Part shown: positions 1 to 7,590 of the stretch, piece after piece
How the letters are laid out: each line of letters begins with the position of its first letter
Position numbering within the stretch: position 1 is the first letter of the stretch
Source of the DNA: Ligilactobacillus agilis DSM 20509
Lineage (GTDB): Bacteria; Bacillota; Bacilli; Lactobacillales; Lactobacillaceae
NCBI RefSeq assembly: GCF_001436215.1
Contig: NZ_AYYP01000060.1
Span: forward strand, 1,014-65,013
Length of the DNA stretch: 64,000 nucleotides
Direction: 5' to 3'
Notes under the pieces: model-generated
Told to the model about the DNA's origin: nothing
Seen by the model: the letters and a program-made list of their open reading frames with translations, nothing else
Databases searched by the model: none
Translations under genes and position numbers: made by a program

Positions 1-6
1 TTCATA

Positions 7-77
7 TTTGGTATAGCCAACTGGTAAGGCAATGGACTTTGACTCCATATATGTTGGTTCGAATCCAACTACCTAAT
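7..77 (+). tRNA. tRNA-Gln (TTG), degenerate-looking copy
   Basis: A cloverleaf can be folded. The anticodon stem is ATGGA/TCCAT around loop CTTTGAC, which gives anticodon TTG, and the T arm is GTTGG/CCAAC around TTCGAAT. The acceptor stem TTTGGTA/TACCTAA has a U-U mismatch at the third pair, the discriminator base reads T where the next tRNA-Gln has G, and the variable loop has only four bases. The gene sits 17 bases before a well-formed tRNA-Gln with the same anticodon. It may be a decaying duplicate or a weakly functional gene. Confidence 0.75.
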
Positions 78-94
78 ATGAATTATAGTATGTT

Positions 95-166
95 TGGGGT
101 ATAGCCAAGCGGTAAGGCAACGGTTTTTGGTACCGTCATGCGCTGGTTCGAATCCAGCTACCCCAG
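95..166 (+). tRNA. tRNA-Gln (TTG)
   Basis: Full cloverleaf. The acceptor TGGGGTA/TACCCCA is perfectly paired, with discriminator G. The anticodon stem is ACGGT/ACCGT around loop TTTTGGT (anticodon TTG), and the T arm is GCTGG/CCAGC. The U1-A72 pair and G73 are typical of tRNA-Gln. It lies in a four-gene tRNA cluster. Confidence 0.95.
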
Positions 167-185
167 TATTTTATTGGTTATTTAT

Positions 186-256
<71 letters not shown>

Positions 257-261
257 TTTAT

Positions 262-345
262 GCCGGTGTGGCGGAATTGGCAGACGCGCTAGACTCAAAA
301 TCTAGTGTCCCTTGGGACGTATCGGTTCGACCCCGATCACCGGTA
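262..345 (+). tRNA. tRNA-Leu (CAA)
   Basis: Class II tRNA with a long variable arm (TGTCCCTTGGGACGT). The anticodon stem CTAGA/TCTAG encloses CTCAAAA, which gives anticodon CAA, and the T arm is ATCGG/CCGAT. The acceptor GCCGGTG/CACCGGT has a terminal G-U pair and discriminator A. It is the last gene of the cluster and is followed by a terminator. Its 3' end is a common kind of target for phage integration. Confidence 0.93.
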
Positions 346-590
346 TTTTTAGAAACCGTTAGAAACAGTAAAGTCCGAGAAATCGGGCTTTTTTCTTTGC
401 AGTTACAGTTAAAAACAGTTAGAAATCGTGAAGTATTTGCAATTTATTTGCAATCTGCTTATTTTGACTGGCTTCGTATTCTTGAAAAAATAGTTGTCCA
501 AAAAGTTGTCCACAGATAATTGCTAGTAGTAACTGGTGACATTTTTAATAACGGACGGAGTAGAGAAAGATGCTAAAGGAACAGCAAACT
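346..590. other. Repeat-rich tract after tRNA-Leu, possible integration scar
   Basis: No convincing gene is seen. The tract carries a terminator, several variants of GTTAGAAAC (358-366, about 400-434), a tandem ATTTGCAAT pair near 436-456, and the pair TTGTCC-AAAAAG-TTGTCC near 495-512. Short direct repeats beside a tRNA 3' end resemble integrase arm sites and the end of an integrase gene. No recognisable recombinase remains, so this is an inference only. Confidence 0.25.
371..395 (+). terminator. Terminator of the tRNA cluster
   Basis: The stem AAGTCCGA/TCGGGCTT with a GAAA loop runs into a T tract, 25 bases after tRNA-Leu. Confidence 0.8.
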
Positions 591-631
591 AAATAGCATT
601 CAGTCAGTGAAATGGCTGAATGCTATTTTTA
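591..631. terminator. Hairpin downstream of the LysR-family gene
   Basis: A long stem, AAATAGCATTCAG with its complement CTGAATGCTATTT, surrounds a short loop. The better T tract is on the plus side. It sits directly beyond the stop codon of the minus-strand LysR gene. Confidence 0.75.
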
Positions 632-632
632 G

Positions 633-1505
633 CTATAGACCTAGGATATTTAAGTAATCTTTGGCAAAATAAGAGTTTTTACTATAAACGAGATAAATTG
701 GATGGGTAATATTCAGGTTTTCAATTTTAAGTGGGATTAACTGCTTAGTAGCTAATTCTTGTTTAGCAACAGTTTGATAGATAAAACTGATTCCTAATCC
801 CTTTAAGAGCAATGCCTTAATGGCGGTGGGACTTCCAACTTGGTAGTTAAATTTAAAGTCACTGGGAGTAATGTTGCGGGAAGCTAAAATGGTCTTGAAA
901 ATATTATATGAACCTGATCCTGCTTCGCGATAAATGATGGGATAGTCAAGTAAATCACTGAAGCGGTACGTTTGCTTAGCGTTAAGACCAAGCAGGGGTG
1001 AACAGACGGGGATAAATTTTTCTTCAGTAATAATGTGACTGGAAAATTTTTCCTTGGGAAAATTGCCTTCTATTAGGGCAAAATCAACTTTACCTGCTTG
1101 AACTGACTCAAGACAGAGTTTAGTATTAGCAATTTTACAGTTAAGCTTTGTAAAGGTATTATTTGCTTGAATCTTAGCGATAATATTAGGGGTAATTTCA
1201 TTTGCAAGTGACATAGTTGTGGCGATGGCTAAGCTAGTTTGCAAGCTGCTAGGATGGTGCAGGTTAGTGACGAATTTATCAGTCTGAACCTTTAATGACT
1301 GGACATAAGTGAGTAGTTTTTCCCCTTCGCAAGTTAATTTTAACTGGCGGTTGTGGTAAGTAAATAATTTAACACCTAATTCATTTTCCAAACTAGTAAG
1401 TTGTTGTGAAACGGCTGGTTGGCTGATAAAGAGTTGTTTAGCCGCCTTTGTATAAGAGCCTAGCTGTGCCACTTTAATAAAAGTAAGGTATTTTTGTTCT
1501 AACAT
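633..1505 (-). CDS. LysR-family transcriptional regulator
   Basis: A 290-residue LysR-type regulator. An N-terminal winged helix-turn-helix at about residues 1-60 (segment SYTKAAKQLFISQPAVSQQL) is followed by a periplasmic-binding-protein-like effector domain. I chose the ATG at 1505 because GGAAG lies 7 bases upstream; the GTG two codons earlier abuts that site. It is transcribed divergently from a YeiH-family membrane protein, the usual arrangement for a LysR regulator and its target, as in CysL- or YeiE-type pairs. It probably controls that transporter. The effector is unknown, and a sulfur compound is only a guess from the family context. Confidence 0.9.
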   Translation of the reverse strand: MLEQKYLTFIKVAQLGSYTKAAKQLFISQPAVSQQLTSLENELGVKLFTYHNRQLKLTCEGEKLLTYVQSLKVQTDKFVTNLHHPSSLQTSLAIATTMSLANEITPNIIAKIQANNTFTKLNCKIANTKLCLESVQAGKVDFALIEGNFPKEKFSSHIITEEKFIPVCSPLLGLNAKQTYRFSDLLDYPIIYREAGSGSYNIFKTILASRNITPSDFKFNYQVGSPTAIKALLLKGLGISFIYQTVAKQELATKQLIPLKIENLNITHPIYLVYSKNSYFAKDYLNILGL

Positions 1506-1520
1506 TTTCACACTTCCATA

Positions 1521-1563
1521 ATTTTTACTTATGTATATATCTTAATTCATTATTTTTACTTAT
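1521..1563. promoter_or_regulatory. Direct repeats in the LysR/YeiH intergenic region
   Basis: Two identical copies of ATTTTTACTTAT start at 1521 and 1552, 31 bases (about three helical turns) apart, between the divergent LysR and YeiH-family genes. The placement suits a LysR-type operator, although such operators are more often imperfect palindromes. Confidence 0.4.
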
Positions 1564-1613
1564 ACAATTTTTCTGTTAAGATTATTTTAGTAATTAAAAT
1601 GAGGAGGAAAATG

Positions 1614-2639
1614 ATGGCGCAATTAGTTAAAACTAAGAGTTTTTGGTTGGCAATTTTAACCACCTTGATTTGTTCATTAGGGGGCTTGTTTTTATCCAAA
1701 TTACCTTACCTCAGTCTAATAGGTGCTCTGGTAATTTCGTTATTGTTAGGAATGTTCTTACAAGTTAGCCCTAAGGTGGTGGCAGAGACTAAAGGCGGGA
1801 TAGGCTTTATCTCAAATAAATTTTTGCGATTAGGGATTATCTTGTTGGGATTTAAGTTAAACTTGATGACCTTAATTAACGCTGGGGTTAAGACAATCAC
1901 CTTAGCAATAGTGATAGTAACTTTTACAATCTGTTTAACCTATTATCTCTGTCATAAATTTGGGGCTGAAAAGGAACTAGCTTTACTGACAGCCTGTGGA
2001 TGCGGAATTTGTGGTGCTGCAGCCGTTATGGGGGTTTCACCACAGTTAGAGGACTCGGATTTATCTGCTGAACGGAAACGAGAAAACGAAGTTTTAGCAG
2101 TGGCTGTGGTCTGCGTAATGGGAACCTTTTTCACCCTAGTTGAAATTTTCTTAAAGCCACTACTGGGCTTGGATGCAACTCAGTTTGGGACGGTAGCGGG
2201 AGGCTCTTTACATGAAATTGCTCACGCGGTTGCTACTGGTGGTGCAGGTGGTTCTGTAAGTTTGCAGGCTGCCTTACTGATGAAATTATCACGGGTCTTA
2301 TTATTGGCGCCTGTGGCTTTAATTGTTGGAATTTGGTATCAAAAGACAAGTAAGGTTACTAATCAGAGCCAAGCCAAAAAGAAACTCCCAATTCCATGGT
2401 TCATGGGAGGCTTCATTTTAGCGAGTGTGGCAGGAACATTTTTGCCATTTAACCAAGCTATGCTTGATTTCTTAGTTCAAGCTGCGTACCTATTTTTGGG
2501 AATGGCAATGGCAGCTTTAGGGATGAGCGTTAACTTTAGAGTTATTGCTCAAAGAGGGCGCAGTGTTTTTGCGGCAGCTTTTATTAGTTCGACTGCACTT
2601 TTAGTGTTAGTAACGATTGTAAGTAAACTGTTTTTTTAA
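1614..2639 (+). CDS. YeiH-family (UPF0324) putative sulfate exporter
   Basis: An integral membrane protein of about 341 residues with roughly ten hydrophobic segments. The segment LLTACGCGICGAAAVMG, near residues 120-140, is the family signature (GxGICGAAAV). AGGAGG at 1602-1607 lies inside the longest open frame, so the ATG at 1614 is the best start; the ATG at 1611 is only 3 bases from the site. Family members are annotated as putative sulfate or sulfonate-derived anion exporters, but the substrate is not settled. The divergent LysR gene probably regulates it, and a terminator follows. Confidence 0.88.
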   Translation: MAQLVKTKSFWLAILTTLICSLGGLFLSKLPYLSLIGALVISLLLGMFLQVSPKVVAETKGGIGFISNKFLRLGIILLGFKLNLMTLINAGVKTITLAIVIVTFTICLTYYLCHKFGAEKELALLTACGCGICGAAAVMGVSPQLEDSDLSAERKRENEVLAVAVVCVMGTFFTLVEIFLKPLLGLDATQFGTVAGGSLHEIAHAVATGGAGGSVSLQAALLMKLSRVLLLAPVALIVGIWYQKTSKVTNQSQAKKKLPIPWFMGGFILASVAGTFLPFNQAMLDFLVQAAYLFLGMAMAALGMSVNFRVIAQRGRSVFAAAFISSTALLVLVTIVSKLFF

Positions 2640-2653
2640 GCTAATCTAGTATA

Positions 2654-2693
2654 AATAGTCGGTTTTTTCTCCGTGAAAGGACCGGCTATTTTT
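2654..2693 (+). terminator. Terminator after the YeiH-family gene
   Basis: The stem AATAGTCGGT/ACCGGCTATT has a 17-base loop and is followed by TTT. Confidence 0.8.
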
Positions 2694-2733
2694 AAGCTTC
2701 TGTAAAAAAATTACAAAAAGTATGAAAAATATA

Positions 2734-2761
2734 TTTACTTACTAAAAATAAGTGTTATAAT
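2734..2761 (+). promoter_or_regulatory. Promoter of the nitroreductase gene
   Basis: The -10 element TATAAT at 2756-2761 has TTTACT at 2734-2739 as a -35 with 16-base spacing. It lies 43 bases ahead of the ATG. Confidence 0.6.
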
Positions 2762-2803
2762 AAAAACATAGTTAAGAAAAGACAGATACAGAGGAGAGAT
2801 AAA

Positions 2804-3406
2804 ATGTCAAATTCAGTTATTAATGATTTAAAGAAGCGTCGTTCAATTTATGCTTTAGGTGAAGATGTTAAGCAAAGTCCAGCCGAATTAGCAACAGTAA
2901 TCAAGGATGCAATTAAGCACTCACCAACAGCCTTTAATAGCCAAACTGTTCGGGCCGTAATTTTATTTGGTGATAAGTCAAACAAGGTTTGGGATATCGT
3001 TGAAAAACGGCTTGAATCTGAAGTACCTAACGAAGAAGCTTTCAAGAAGACTCAAGAAAAGATTGCTACTTTCAGAGCAGGTTTTGGAACTATTCTTTAC
3101 TTCACAGATACAGATGTTGTTAAGAATTTAGAAGAAAACTTCCCATTGTACGCTGCTAACTTCCAAGATTGGTCAGAACAAGCTATTGGTGGGGCTCAAC
3201 AAGCAGTTTGGGTTGCCTTGGCTAACGAAGGCGTTGGTGCGTCATTACAACACTACAACCCATTAATCGATGAAATGATCGCTAAGGAATTTAATATTCC
3301 TGCTAACTGGAAGTTACGCGCCCAAATGCCATTTGGTTCTATTGAAGCCCCTGCTGGTGAAAAAGAATTCATGGCAGATGAAGACCGCTTCCGCGTTGAA
3401 GAATAA
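2804..3406 (+). CDS. Nitroreductase family protein (Frm2-like)
   Basis: A 200-residue single-domain FMN-dependent nitroreductase fold. The N-terminal KKRRSIYALG near residues 10-20 and SPTAFNSQT near residues 45-53 are the FMN-phosphate and ribityl contact motifs of the family. The central QQAVWVALANEGVGASLQHY segment is typical of the Frm2/YdgN-like branch. GAGGAGAG precedes the ATG. It is a stand-alone gene with its own promoter and terminator. Family members reduce nitro compounds or quinones with NAD(P)H, and the physiological substrate cannot be told. Codon use looks optimised, which suggests good expression. Confidence 0.9.
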   Translation: MSNSVINDLKKRRSIYALGEDVKQSPAELATVIKDAIKHSPTAFNSQTVRAVILFGDKSNKVWDIVEKRLESEVPNEEAFKKTQEKIATFRAGFGTILYFTDTDVVKNLEENFPLYAANFQDWSEQAIGGAQQAVWVALANEGVGASLQHYNPLIDEMIAKEFNIPANWKLRAQMPFGSIEAPAGEKEFMADEDRFRVEE

Positions 3407-3460
3407 TAGTGCGGCTTTAATTAAATAAGTTTTTTACCGGTATTTGACCGGAAATAAGAA

Positions 3461-3492
3461 GGTCCTAAGAAATATTCTTAGGATCTTTTTTA
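3461..3492 (+). terminator. Terminator after the nitroreductase gene
   Basis: The stem GGTCCTAAGA/TCTTAGGATC is followed by a run of T. Confidence 0.85.
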
Positions 3493-3535
3493 GTTTAAAT
3501 ATAAAAATTTCGATAAAATGTGGTAAAATAATAAT

Positions 3536-3549
3536 TGAAAACGTTTTAT
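3536..3549 (+). promoter_or_regulatory. Candidate catabolite-response (cre) site ahead of pckA
   Basis: TGAAAACGTTTTAT fits the CcpA cre consensus TGWNANCGNTNWCA except at the last two bases. It lies just downstream of a possible -10 (TAAAAT, 3524-3529) and 32 bases before the pckA start, a position where CcpA would block transcription. A gluconeogenic gene is a sensible CcpA target. Confidence 0.5.
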
Positions 3550-3580
3550 ATTAAGACTGTAAAAGTTAGGAGTGGTTGTG

Positions 3581-5230
3581 ATGAGTACGCAAGGATGTTT
3601 TGCTGAAACGGAAATTAGAAAAGCTAACCCGATTTTTTCACAAGTTAGAACGACTGTTGAGACAGCCTTTTATGCTAATAATATGGTTGCTGTCAATGAT
3701 GTGACGACTGCTTATAAATTAGCCGCTGCTAATCCAACGACAATTGTAACAGATTTGCCAATTATACATACAACTGAATTAGGTTTGCCGGCAGACGCTA
3801 AAATGCTGGTAGATAATCATGGGGCCGTCGTAGGGAGAACCGCAGCTGCACGTCATTTAATAGGTGACCCTAAGGAAGACTCTGAAGAGCTAATTAAGGT
3901 TTTGCGGGATGCACTCTACGAGGGTTCCAAGCGTAAATTCTATAAAACCCAAGTGGTGGTGGGACTAGATAAGGACTTTATGCTTAAAGCTCATTTAGCA
4001 GTTCCAGTTGGCTTTGAGATGAACCTCTTGTCGTATCTACTTAATTTCCAAGCAATTAACGAAGAGTATCAAGAACTATATGCTAATTCAAAACAGTATC
4101 CAGAAGGGGATATCTATCTGTATGCAGACCCAGAATGGCAAGATGACAAGTATCCTAATGGCTTGGTAATTATTGATGCTAAGCACAATGTGGCTGCTGT
4201 TTTAGGGTTACGTTACTTTGGAGAATTTAAGAAGGGAACGCTAACCTTAGCATGGGCAACCGCCCACCGTAATGGTTATACAGCCTGTCACGGTGGGGCT
4301 AAGGCCTTTCACTTCAAGGACAAGCCTGATAAAGTTTTTGCTTTTTATGGCTTATCCGGTTCAGGTAAATCAACGCTAACTCATGCCAAGCATGGCGGTA
4401 AGTATGATATTACCGTCTTGCATGATGATGCATTTGTAATTTCACGTCAAGACGGTTCGTCAGTAGCACTAGAACCAGCATACTTTGACAAAACTAATGA
4501 TTACCTACCTGGTACCAGGGAAACGACTTACTTCACGACGTTAATGAATGTCGGGGTAACGCTTAACAAGGAAGGCAAAAAGGTATTAGTCACAGAAGAT
4601 TTGCGGAATGGTAATGGGCGGACCATTAAGTCGCGCTACTCATCTCTAAATCGGGTTGATAAAGAGGCTAGTCCGATGGACGCTATCTTTTGGATTATGA
4701 AGGATGATAGTTTACCACCGATTGTAAGGCTAGAAAATCCAACTGCAGCGGCGACTTTTGGGGTTACGCTGGCTACTAAACGTTCTAACGCCGAAAATGT
4801 AGTTGGTGCTGCGGATAAAAATGCCTTAGTAATTGAACCATTCGCGGATCCGTTTAGGGCTTATTCACTTTCAGAAGACTATCATGATTTTAAAGAGCTA
4901 TTTGCTAAACGTAACGTGGCTTGTTACATTGTTAATACCGCTGCCTTTAATGGAATTGATATTAATAAAGAAGTAACGCTAGGCGTTTTAGAAGCGGTTG
5001 TTAACGAACAAGAAGGTTGGCAACAGTTTGGTAAGTTAGAAGATTTATCCTACCTGCCAATCGAAGGTTATCCAGTTGATTTTACTGACCAAGATTACTT
5101 GTTGAAGTTGAAGACTCGCTTAGAAATTAGACGTGATTGGGTCAAGGCTTATAACGAAGCACATCCTACTGATACCTTACCAGCAGAGATTTTAACTGAA
5201 TTAGAGCGTTTGTTACAAGCGTTAGCTTAA
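3581..5230 (+). CDS. pckA: Phosphoenolpyruvate carboxykinase (ATP)
   Basis: About 549 residues, the usual size of ATP-dependent PEPCK, which interconverts oxaloacetate plus ATP with PEP, CO2 and ADP in the cytosol. The kinase-1a P-loop GLSGSGKST is near residue 260 and the metal-binding HDDAFVI follows near residue 287. The preceding segment with AWATAHRNGYTACHGG carries substrate-site residues. The ATG at 3581 is placed 8 bases after TAGGAG (3567-3572); upstream in-frame GTG codons overlap this site. The gene is monocistronic, with a cre-like element ahead and a strong terminator behind. In lactic acid bacteria it may work in gluconeogenesis or in the carboxylating direction. Confidence 0.96.
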   Translation: MSTQGCFAETEIRKANPIFSQVRTTVETAFYANNMVAVNDVTTAYKLAAANPTTIVTDLPIIHTTELGLPADAKMLVDNHGAVVGRTAAARHLIGDPKEDSEELIKVLRDALYEGSKRKFYKTQVVVGLDKDFMLKAHLAVPVGFEMNLLSYLLNFQAINEEYQELYANSKQYPEGDIYLYADPEWQDDKYPNGLVIIDAKHNVAAVLGLRYFGEFKKGTLTLAWATAHRNGYTACHGGAKAFHFKDKPDKVFAFYGLSGSGKSTLTHAKHGGKYDITVLHDDAFVISRQDGSSVALEPAYFDKTNDYLPGTRETTYFTTLMNVGVTLNKEGKKVLVTEDLRNGNGRTIKSRYSSLNRVDKEASPMDAIFWIMKDDSLPPIVRLENPTAAATFGVTLATKRSNAENVVGAADKNALVIEPFADPFRAYSLSEDYHDFKELFAKRNVACYIVNTAAFNGIDINKEVTLGVLEAVVNEQEGWQQFGKLEDLSYLPIEGYPVDFTDQDYLLKLKTRLEIRRDWVKAYNEAHPTDTLPAEILTELERLLQALA

Positions 5231-5246
5231 AGTAAAAGTTAGTAAG

Positions 5247-5286
5247 GGGTATCTCTATCTAAGTTGATTGATAGAGATACCCTTTT
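5247..5286 (+). terminator. Terminator after pckA
   Basis: The 13-base perfect stem GGGTATCTCTATC/GATAGAGATACCC is followed by TTTTT. Confidence 0.92.
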
Positions 5287-5440
5287 TGTGTAACTTTTAA
5301 TAACATAAAACCGAGATATAGCGACTTAAAACCCGAATATTAGCGACTTAAATATTAAAAAAGTATTAACAAACCTAATTTTTAGTAGTAAAAAATTAAA
5401 ACTAAGTTATAATTCCTGACATAAGAGAGGAGTGGTTGCG

Positions 5441-6742
5441 ATGTTAAACGAAGCCAATACGACATTTATTATTATTTCGACGATTTTAGTGTTCTTTATG
5501 ACTCCGGGTTTGGCCTTCTTTTATGGTGGTTTAGTTTCTAAGAAAAATGTTGTTAACACAATGTTATCTGTGTTTATTATTTGTGGGTTAGCGGTTATCA
5601 TTTACATAGCTTTTGGGTATGATTTAAGTTTTACTGGCAATCTGTTTGGAATTGTTGGTAAACTGCAACATCCATTTTTAAGTGGTTTGGATTTAAGTAA
5701 GGTAACTTTGCCTAAACAAGGTCTAGATACCGGTACCTACTTAAGTTTTCAAATGATGTTTGCTTTGATTACGCCCGCTTTATTTGTGGGGGCAATCGTA
5801 GGTCGGATGAGATTTAATTACCTACTGGCATTTATTGTTGGTTGGTCGATATTAATTTATTATCCCCTAGTTCACATGGTTTGGTCTCCAAAGGGAATTT
5901 TAGCTAACTTAGGGGTGCTAGATTTTGCTGGGGGGACTGTGGTCCACATTAACGCCGGCATTACCGCCTTATTATTATCTCTTTTTCTTGGCAAACGGCT
6001 AAAAAAAGAGACTAGCCACTATAATTTGCCGTGGGTTTTATGTGGAACCGCCATTCTTTGGATTGGCTGGTATGGTTTTAATGCCGGTTCTGCTTTAGGA
6101 ATCAATGGCCTAGCGGTTAACGCTTTTTTAGTCACGACGGTTGCAGCGGCATTTGCGATGCTTACTTGGATGGGATTGGATATCTATCTAAGTGGTAAGC
6201 CGAGTTTAGTTGGAGTTTGTACAGGGGCTTTGTGTGGTCTAGTTGGTATTACACCTGCAGCGGGGTATGTAACTAGCGTTGGTGCTGTTTTGATTGGCTT
6301 TTTATGTAGCCTAGTCAGCTTTGTATTTGTTACCTATGTGAAACCCAAACTTAGTTTTGATGATCCGCTAGATGCGTTTGGGTGTCACGGTGTGTCGGGA
6401 ATCGTTGGCTCCGTTTTAACGGGAGTATTTGCAACTAAGACCGTTAACCCGACCATTAGTGAGAATGGCTTATGTTATGGTGGAGGTTGGCACTTGTTAG
6501 GTGTGCAGCTTTTAGGGACGTTAGTAACCATTGGGTTTGTTAGCCTGATGTGCTTGCTGTTAATTCCAACTTTAAGGTTAATAATTAGGATGCGGGTAAG
6601 TCAAGAAGAAGAATTGGTTGGCTTAGATAGAAGCGAGCACGGGGAACGTGCAGACTACTTGGTAGATGAGCAGCATACGATTGAGCGTTACCCTCACGAG
6701 TTTAGGGGGCAACTTGAACGTTTGACTAACAAGTACAATTAA
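5441..6742 (+). CDS. amt: Ammonium transporter (Amt family)
   Basis: A 433-residue polytopic membrane protein with about eleven helices. It has the Amt/Rh signatures: PGLAFFYGGLV in the first helix, a His in the LVHMVW segment near residue 146, HINAGITALLLSLFLGKR, and DPLDAFGCHGVSGIVGS with the second pore His near residue 310. The start is the ATG at 5441, 8 bases after GAGAGGAG. It takes up ammonium across the cell membrane. No glnB or glnK regulator gene lies beside it, unlike in many bacteria. The charged cytoplasmic tail is about 50 residues. The translation-initiation stretch AGGAGTGGTTGCGATG almost matches that of pckA. Confidence 0.95.
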   Translation: MLNEANTTFIIISTILVFFMTPGLAFFYGGLVSKKNVVNTMLSVFIICGLAVIIYIAFGYDLSFTGNLFGIVGKLQHPFLSGLDLSKVTLPKQGLDTGTYLSFQMMFALITPALFVGAIVGRMRFNYLLAFIVGWSILIYYPLVHMVWSPKGILANLGVLDFAGGTVVHINAGITALLLSLFLGKRLKKETSHYNLPWVLCGTAILWIGWYGFNAGSALGINGLAVNAFLVTTVAAAFAMLTWMGLDIYLSGKPSLVGVCTGALCGLVGITPAAGYVTSVGAVLIGFLCSLVSFVFVTYVKPKLSFDDPLDAFGCHGVSGIVGSVLTGVFATKTVNPTISENGLCYGGGWHLLGVQLLGTLVTIGFVSLMCLLLIPTLRLIIRMRVSQEEELVGLDRSEHGERADYLVDEQHTIERYPHEFRGQLERLTNKYN

Positions 6743-6757
6743 ATTTAGGCTAATCGC

Positions 6758-6807
6758 AAAAAAGAAGTCTGTGGTTCTTGGTAGTAAGAATTACAGACTT
6801 CTTTTTG
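6758..6807. terminator. Bidirectional terminator between amt and the YwlG-family gene
   Basis: The stem AAGAAGTCTGT/ACAGACTTCTT is flanked by A and T tracts, between convergent genes. Outer bases AATCGCAA/TTGCGATT extend the pairing. Confidence 0.85.
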
Positions 6808-6813
6808 TTGCGA

Positions 6814-7377
6814 TTAATTAAACGGATTCCATTCGTACTTAGCTCGTTTGCCTCCAATTAATTTAGGCCGGGAGCGCAAGTAAGTGGTGTGGGCTGCCCC
6901 GACTTCTTTAACAGAGGTTCTAACCGGGATTTGCACGAATTTAACGTGCATGCCAATGGAAGTGTCGCCTATATCCATGCCAGCTTTGGCGGTAATATGT
7001 TCTACTTCAACTGGATCTGTAAATTGTTCAAAGGCAGCGATTTGACCGGCCCCACCTGCATGAAGTGATGGGTAGACGGTGACTATTTCAAGCTGGTTTT
7101 CTTTAGCAACCGCTTTTTCAACCACTAGAGCGCGGTTTAAGTGCTCACAGCCTTGAACTGCTAAGTTAATTTGTAAGGGACGCAAGATTTCAAGGAGGGC
7201 AGCAATTACGGTACGTCCAACTTCAATATTAGAGTCCTTACCGATATGTTCTCCTTGAATTTCACTAGTGCTGCAGCCTAGTACAAAAATGTCCCCGGCT
7301 TCAAGGTTAGCTTGAGCCAGCAATTCTTTTAAACCGGTCTGGACTTGGGTTTTGATTTTTTCTAAGTCAAGTGTCAT
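6814..7377 (-). CDS. TIGR01440/UPF0340 family protein (YwlG-like)
   Basis: A 187-residue soluble protein of the UPF0340 family (B. subtilis YwlG). Family-typical segments are [12 protein letters not shown] near residue 32, the IGKDSN region near residue 46 and [13 protein letters not shown] near residue 82. The ATG at 7377 is preferred to the TTG one codon upstream because of its spacing from GAAGG. It is convergent with amt and divergent from nrdD. The function of the family is not established, so I give none. Confidence 0.88.
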   Translation of the reverse strand: MTLDLEKIKTQVQTGLKELLAQANLEAGDIFVLGCSTSEIQGEHIGKDSNIEVGRTVIAALLEILRPLQINLAVQGCEHLNRALVVEKAVAKENQLEIVTVYPSLHAGGAGQIAAFEQFTDPVEVEHITAKAGMDIGDTSIGMHVKFVQIPVRTSVKEVGAAHTTYLRSRPKLIGGKRAKYEWNPFN

Positions 7378-7460
7378 CAAAAGACCTTCTTTCCTACTTA
7401 CTTATTCCCCATTATAACCTTAATCAAGCAGAATGTATAAAATATTGCGGTAATAATTTT

Positions 7461-7540
7461 ATACAATATATTGTGCGATTTTTATTTTATTTACACAATA
7501 TATTGTGTTTGTTAGTCTGGTGGTATAGAATATACTGTGG
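7461..7540 (+). promoter_or_regulatory. Tandem NrdR boxes in the nrdDG promoter
   Basis: Box 1 is ATACAATATATTGTGC at 7461-7476. Box 2 is ACACAATATATTGTGT at 7493-7508, a perfect match to the NrdR consensus. A third, degenerate box (7525-7540, 12 of 16 bases matching box 2) starts exactly 32 bases further on and overlaps a likely -10 (TATACT, 7531-7536). NrdR is the ATP/dATP-sensing repressor of ribonucleotide reductase genes, which fits the downstream nrdDG. Confidence 0.9.
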
Positions 7541-7590
7541 TAATTATTTTTTGGAGAAATAAGTTTTGATTGATTGAAGGGATGATAATC

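Noticed and set aside
268-519. An 83-codon open frame beginning inside tRNA-Leu
   Set aside because: It overlaps the tRNA gene and its terminator, has no ribosome binding site and no recognisable protein pattern.
7371-7562. A 63-codon open frame across the nrdD promoter
   Set aside because: It covers the NrdR boxes and promoter, and the product has no protein-like pattern.
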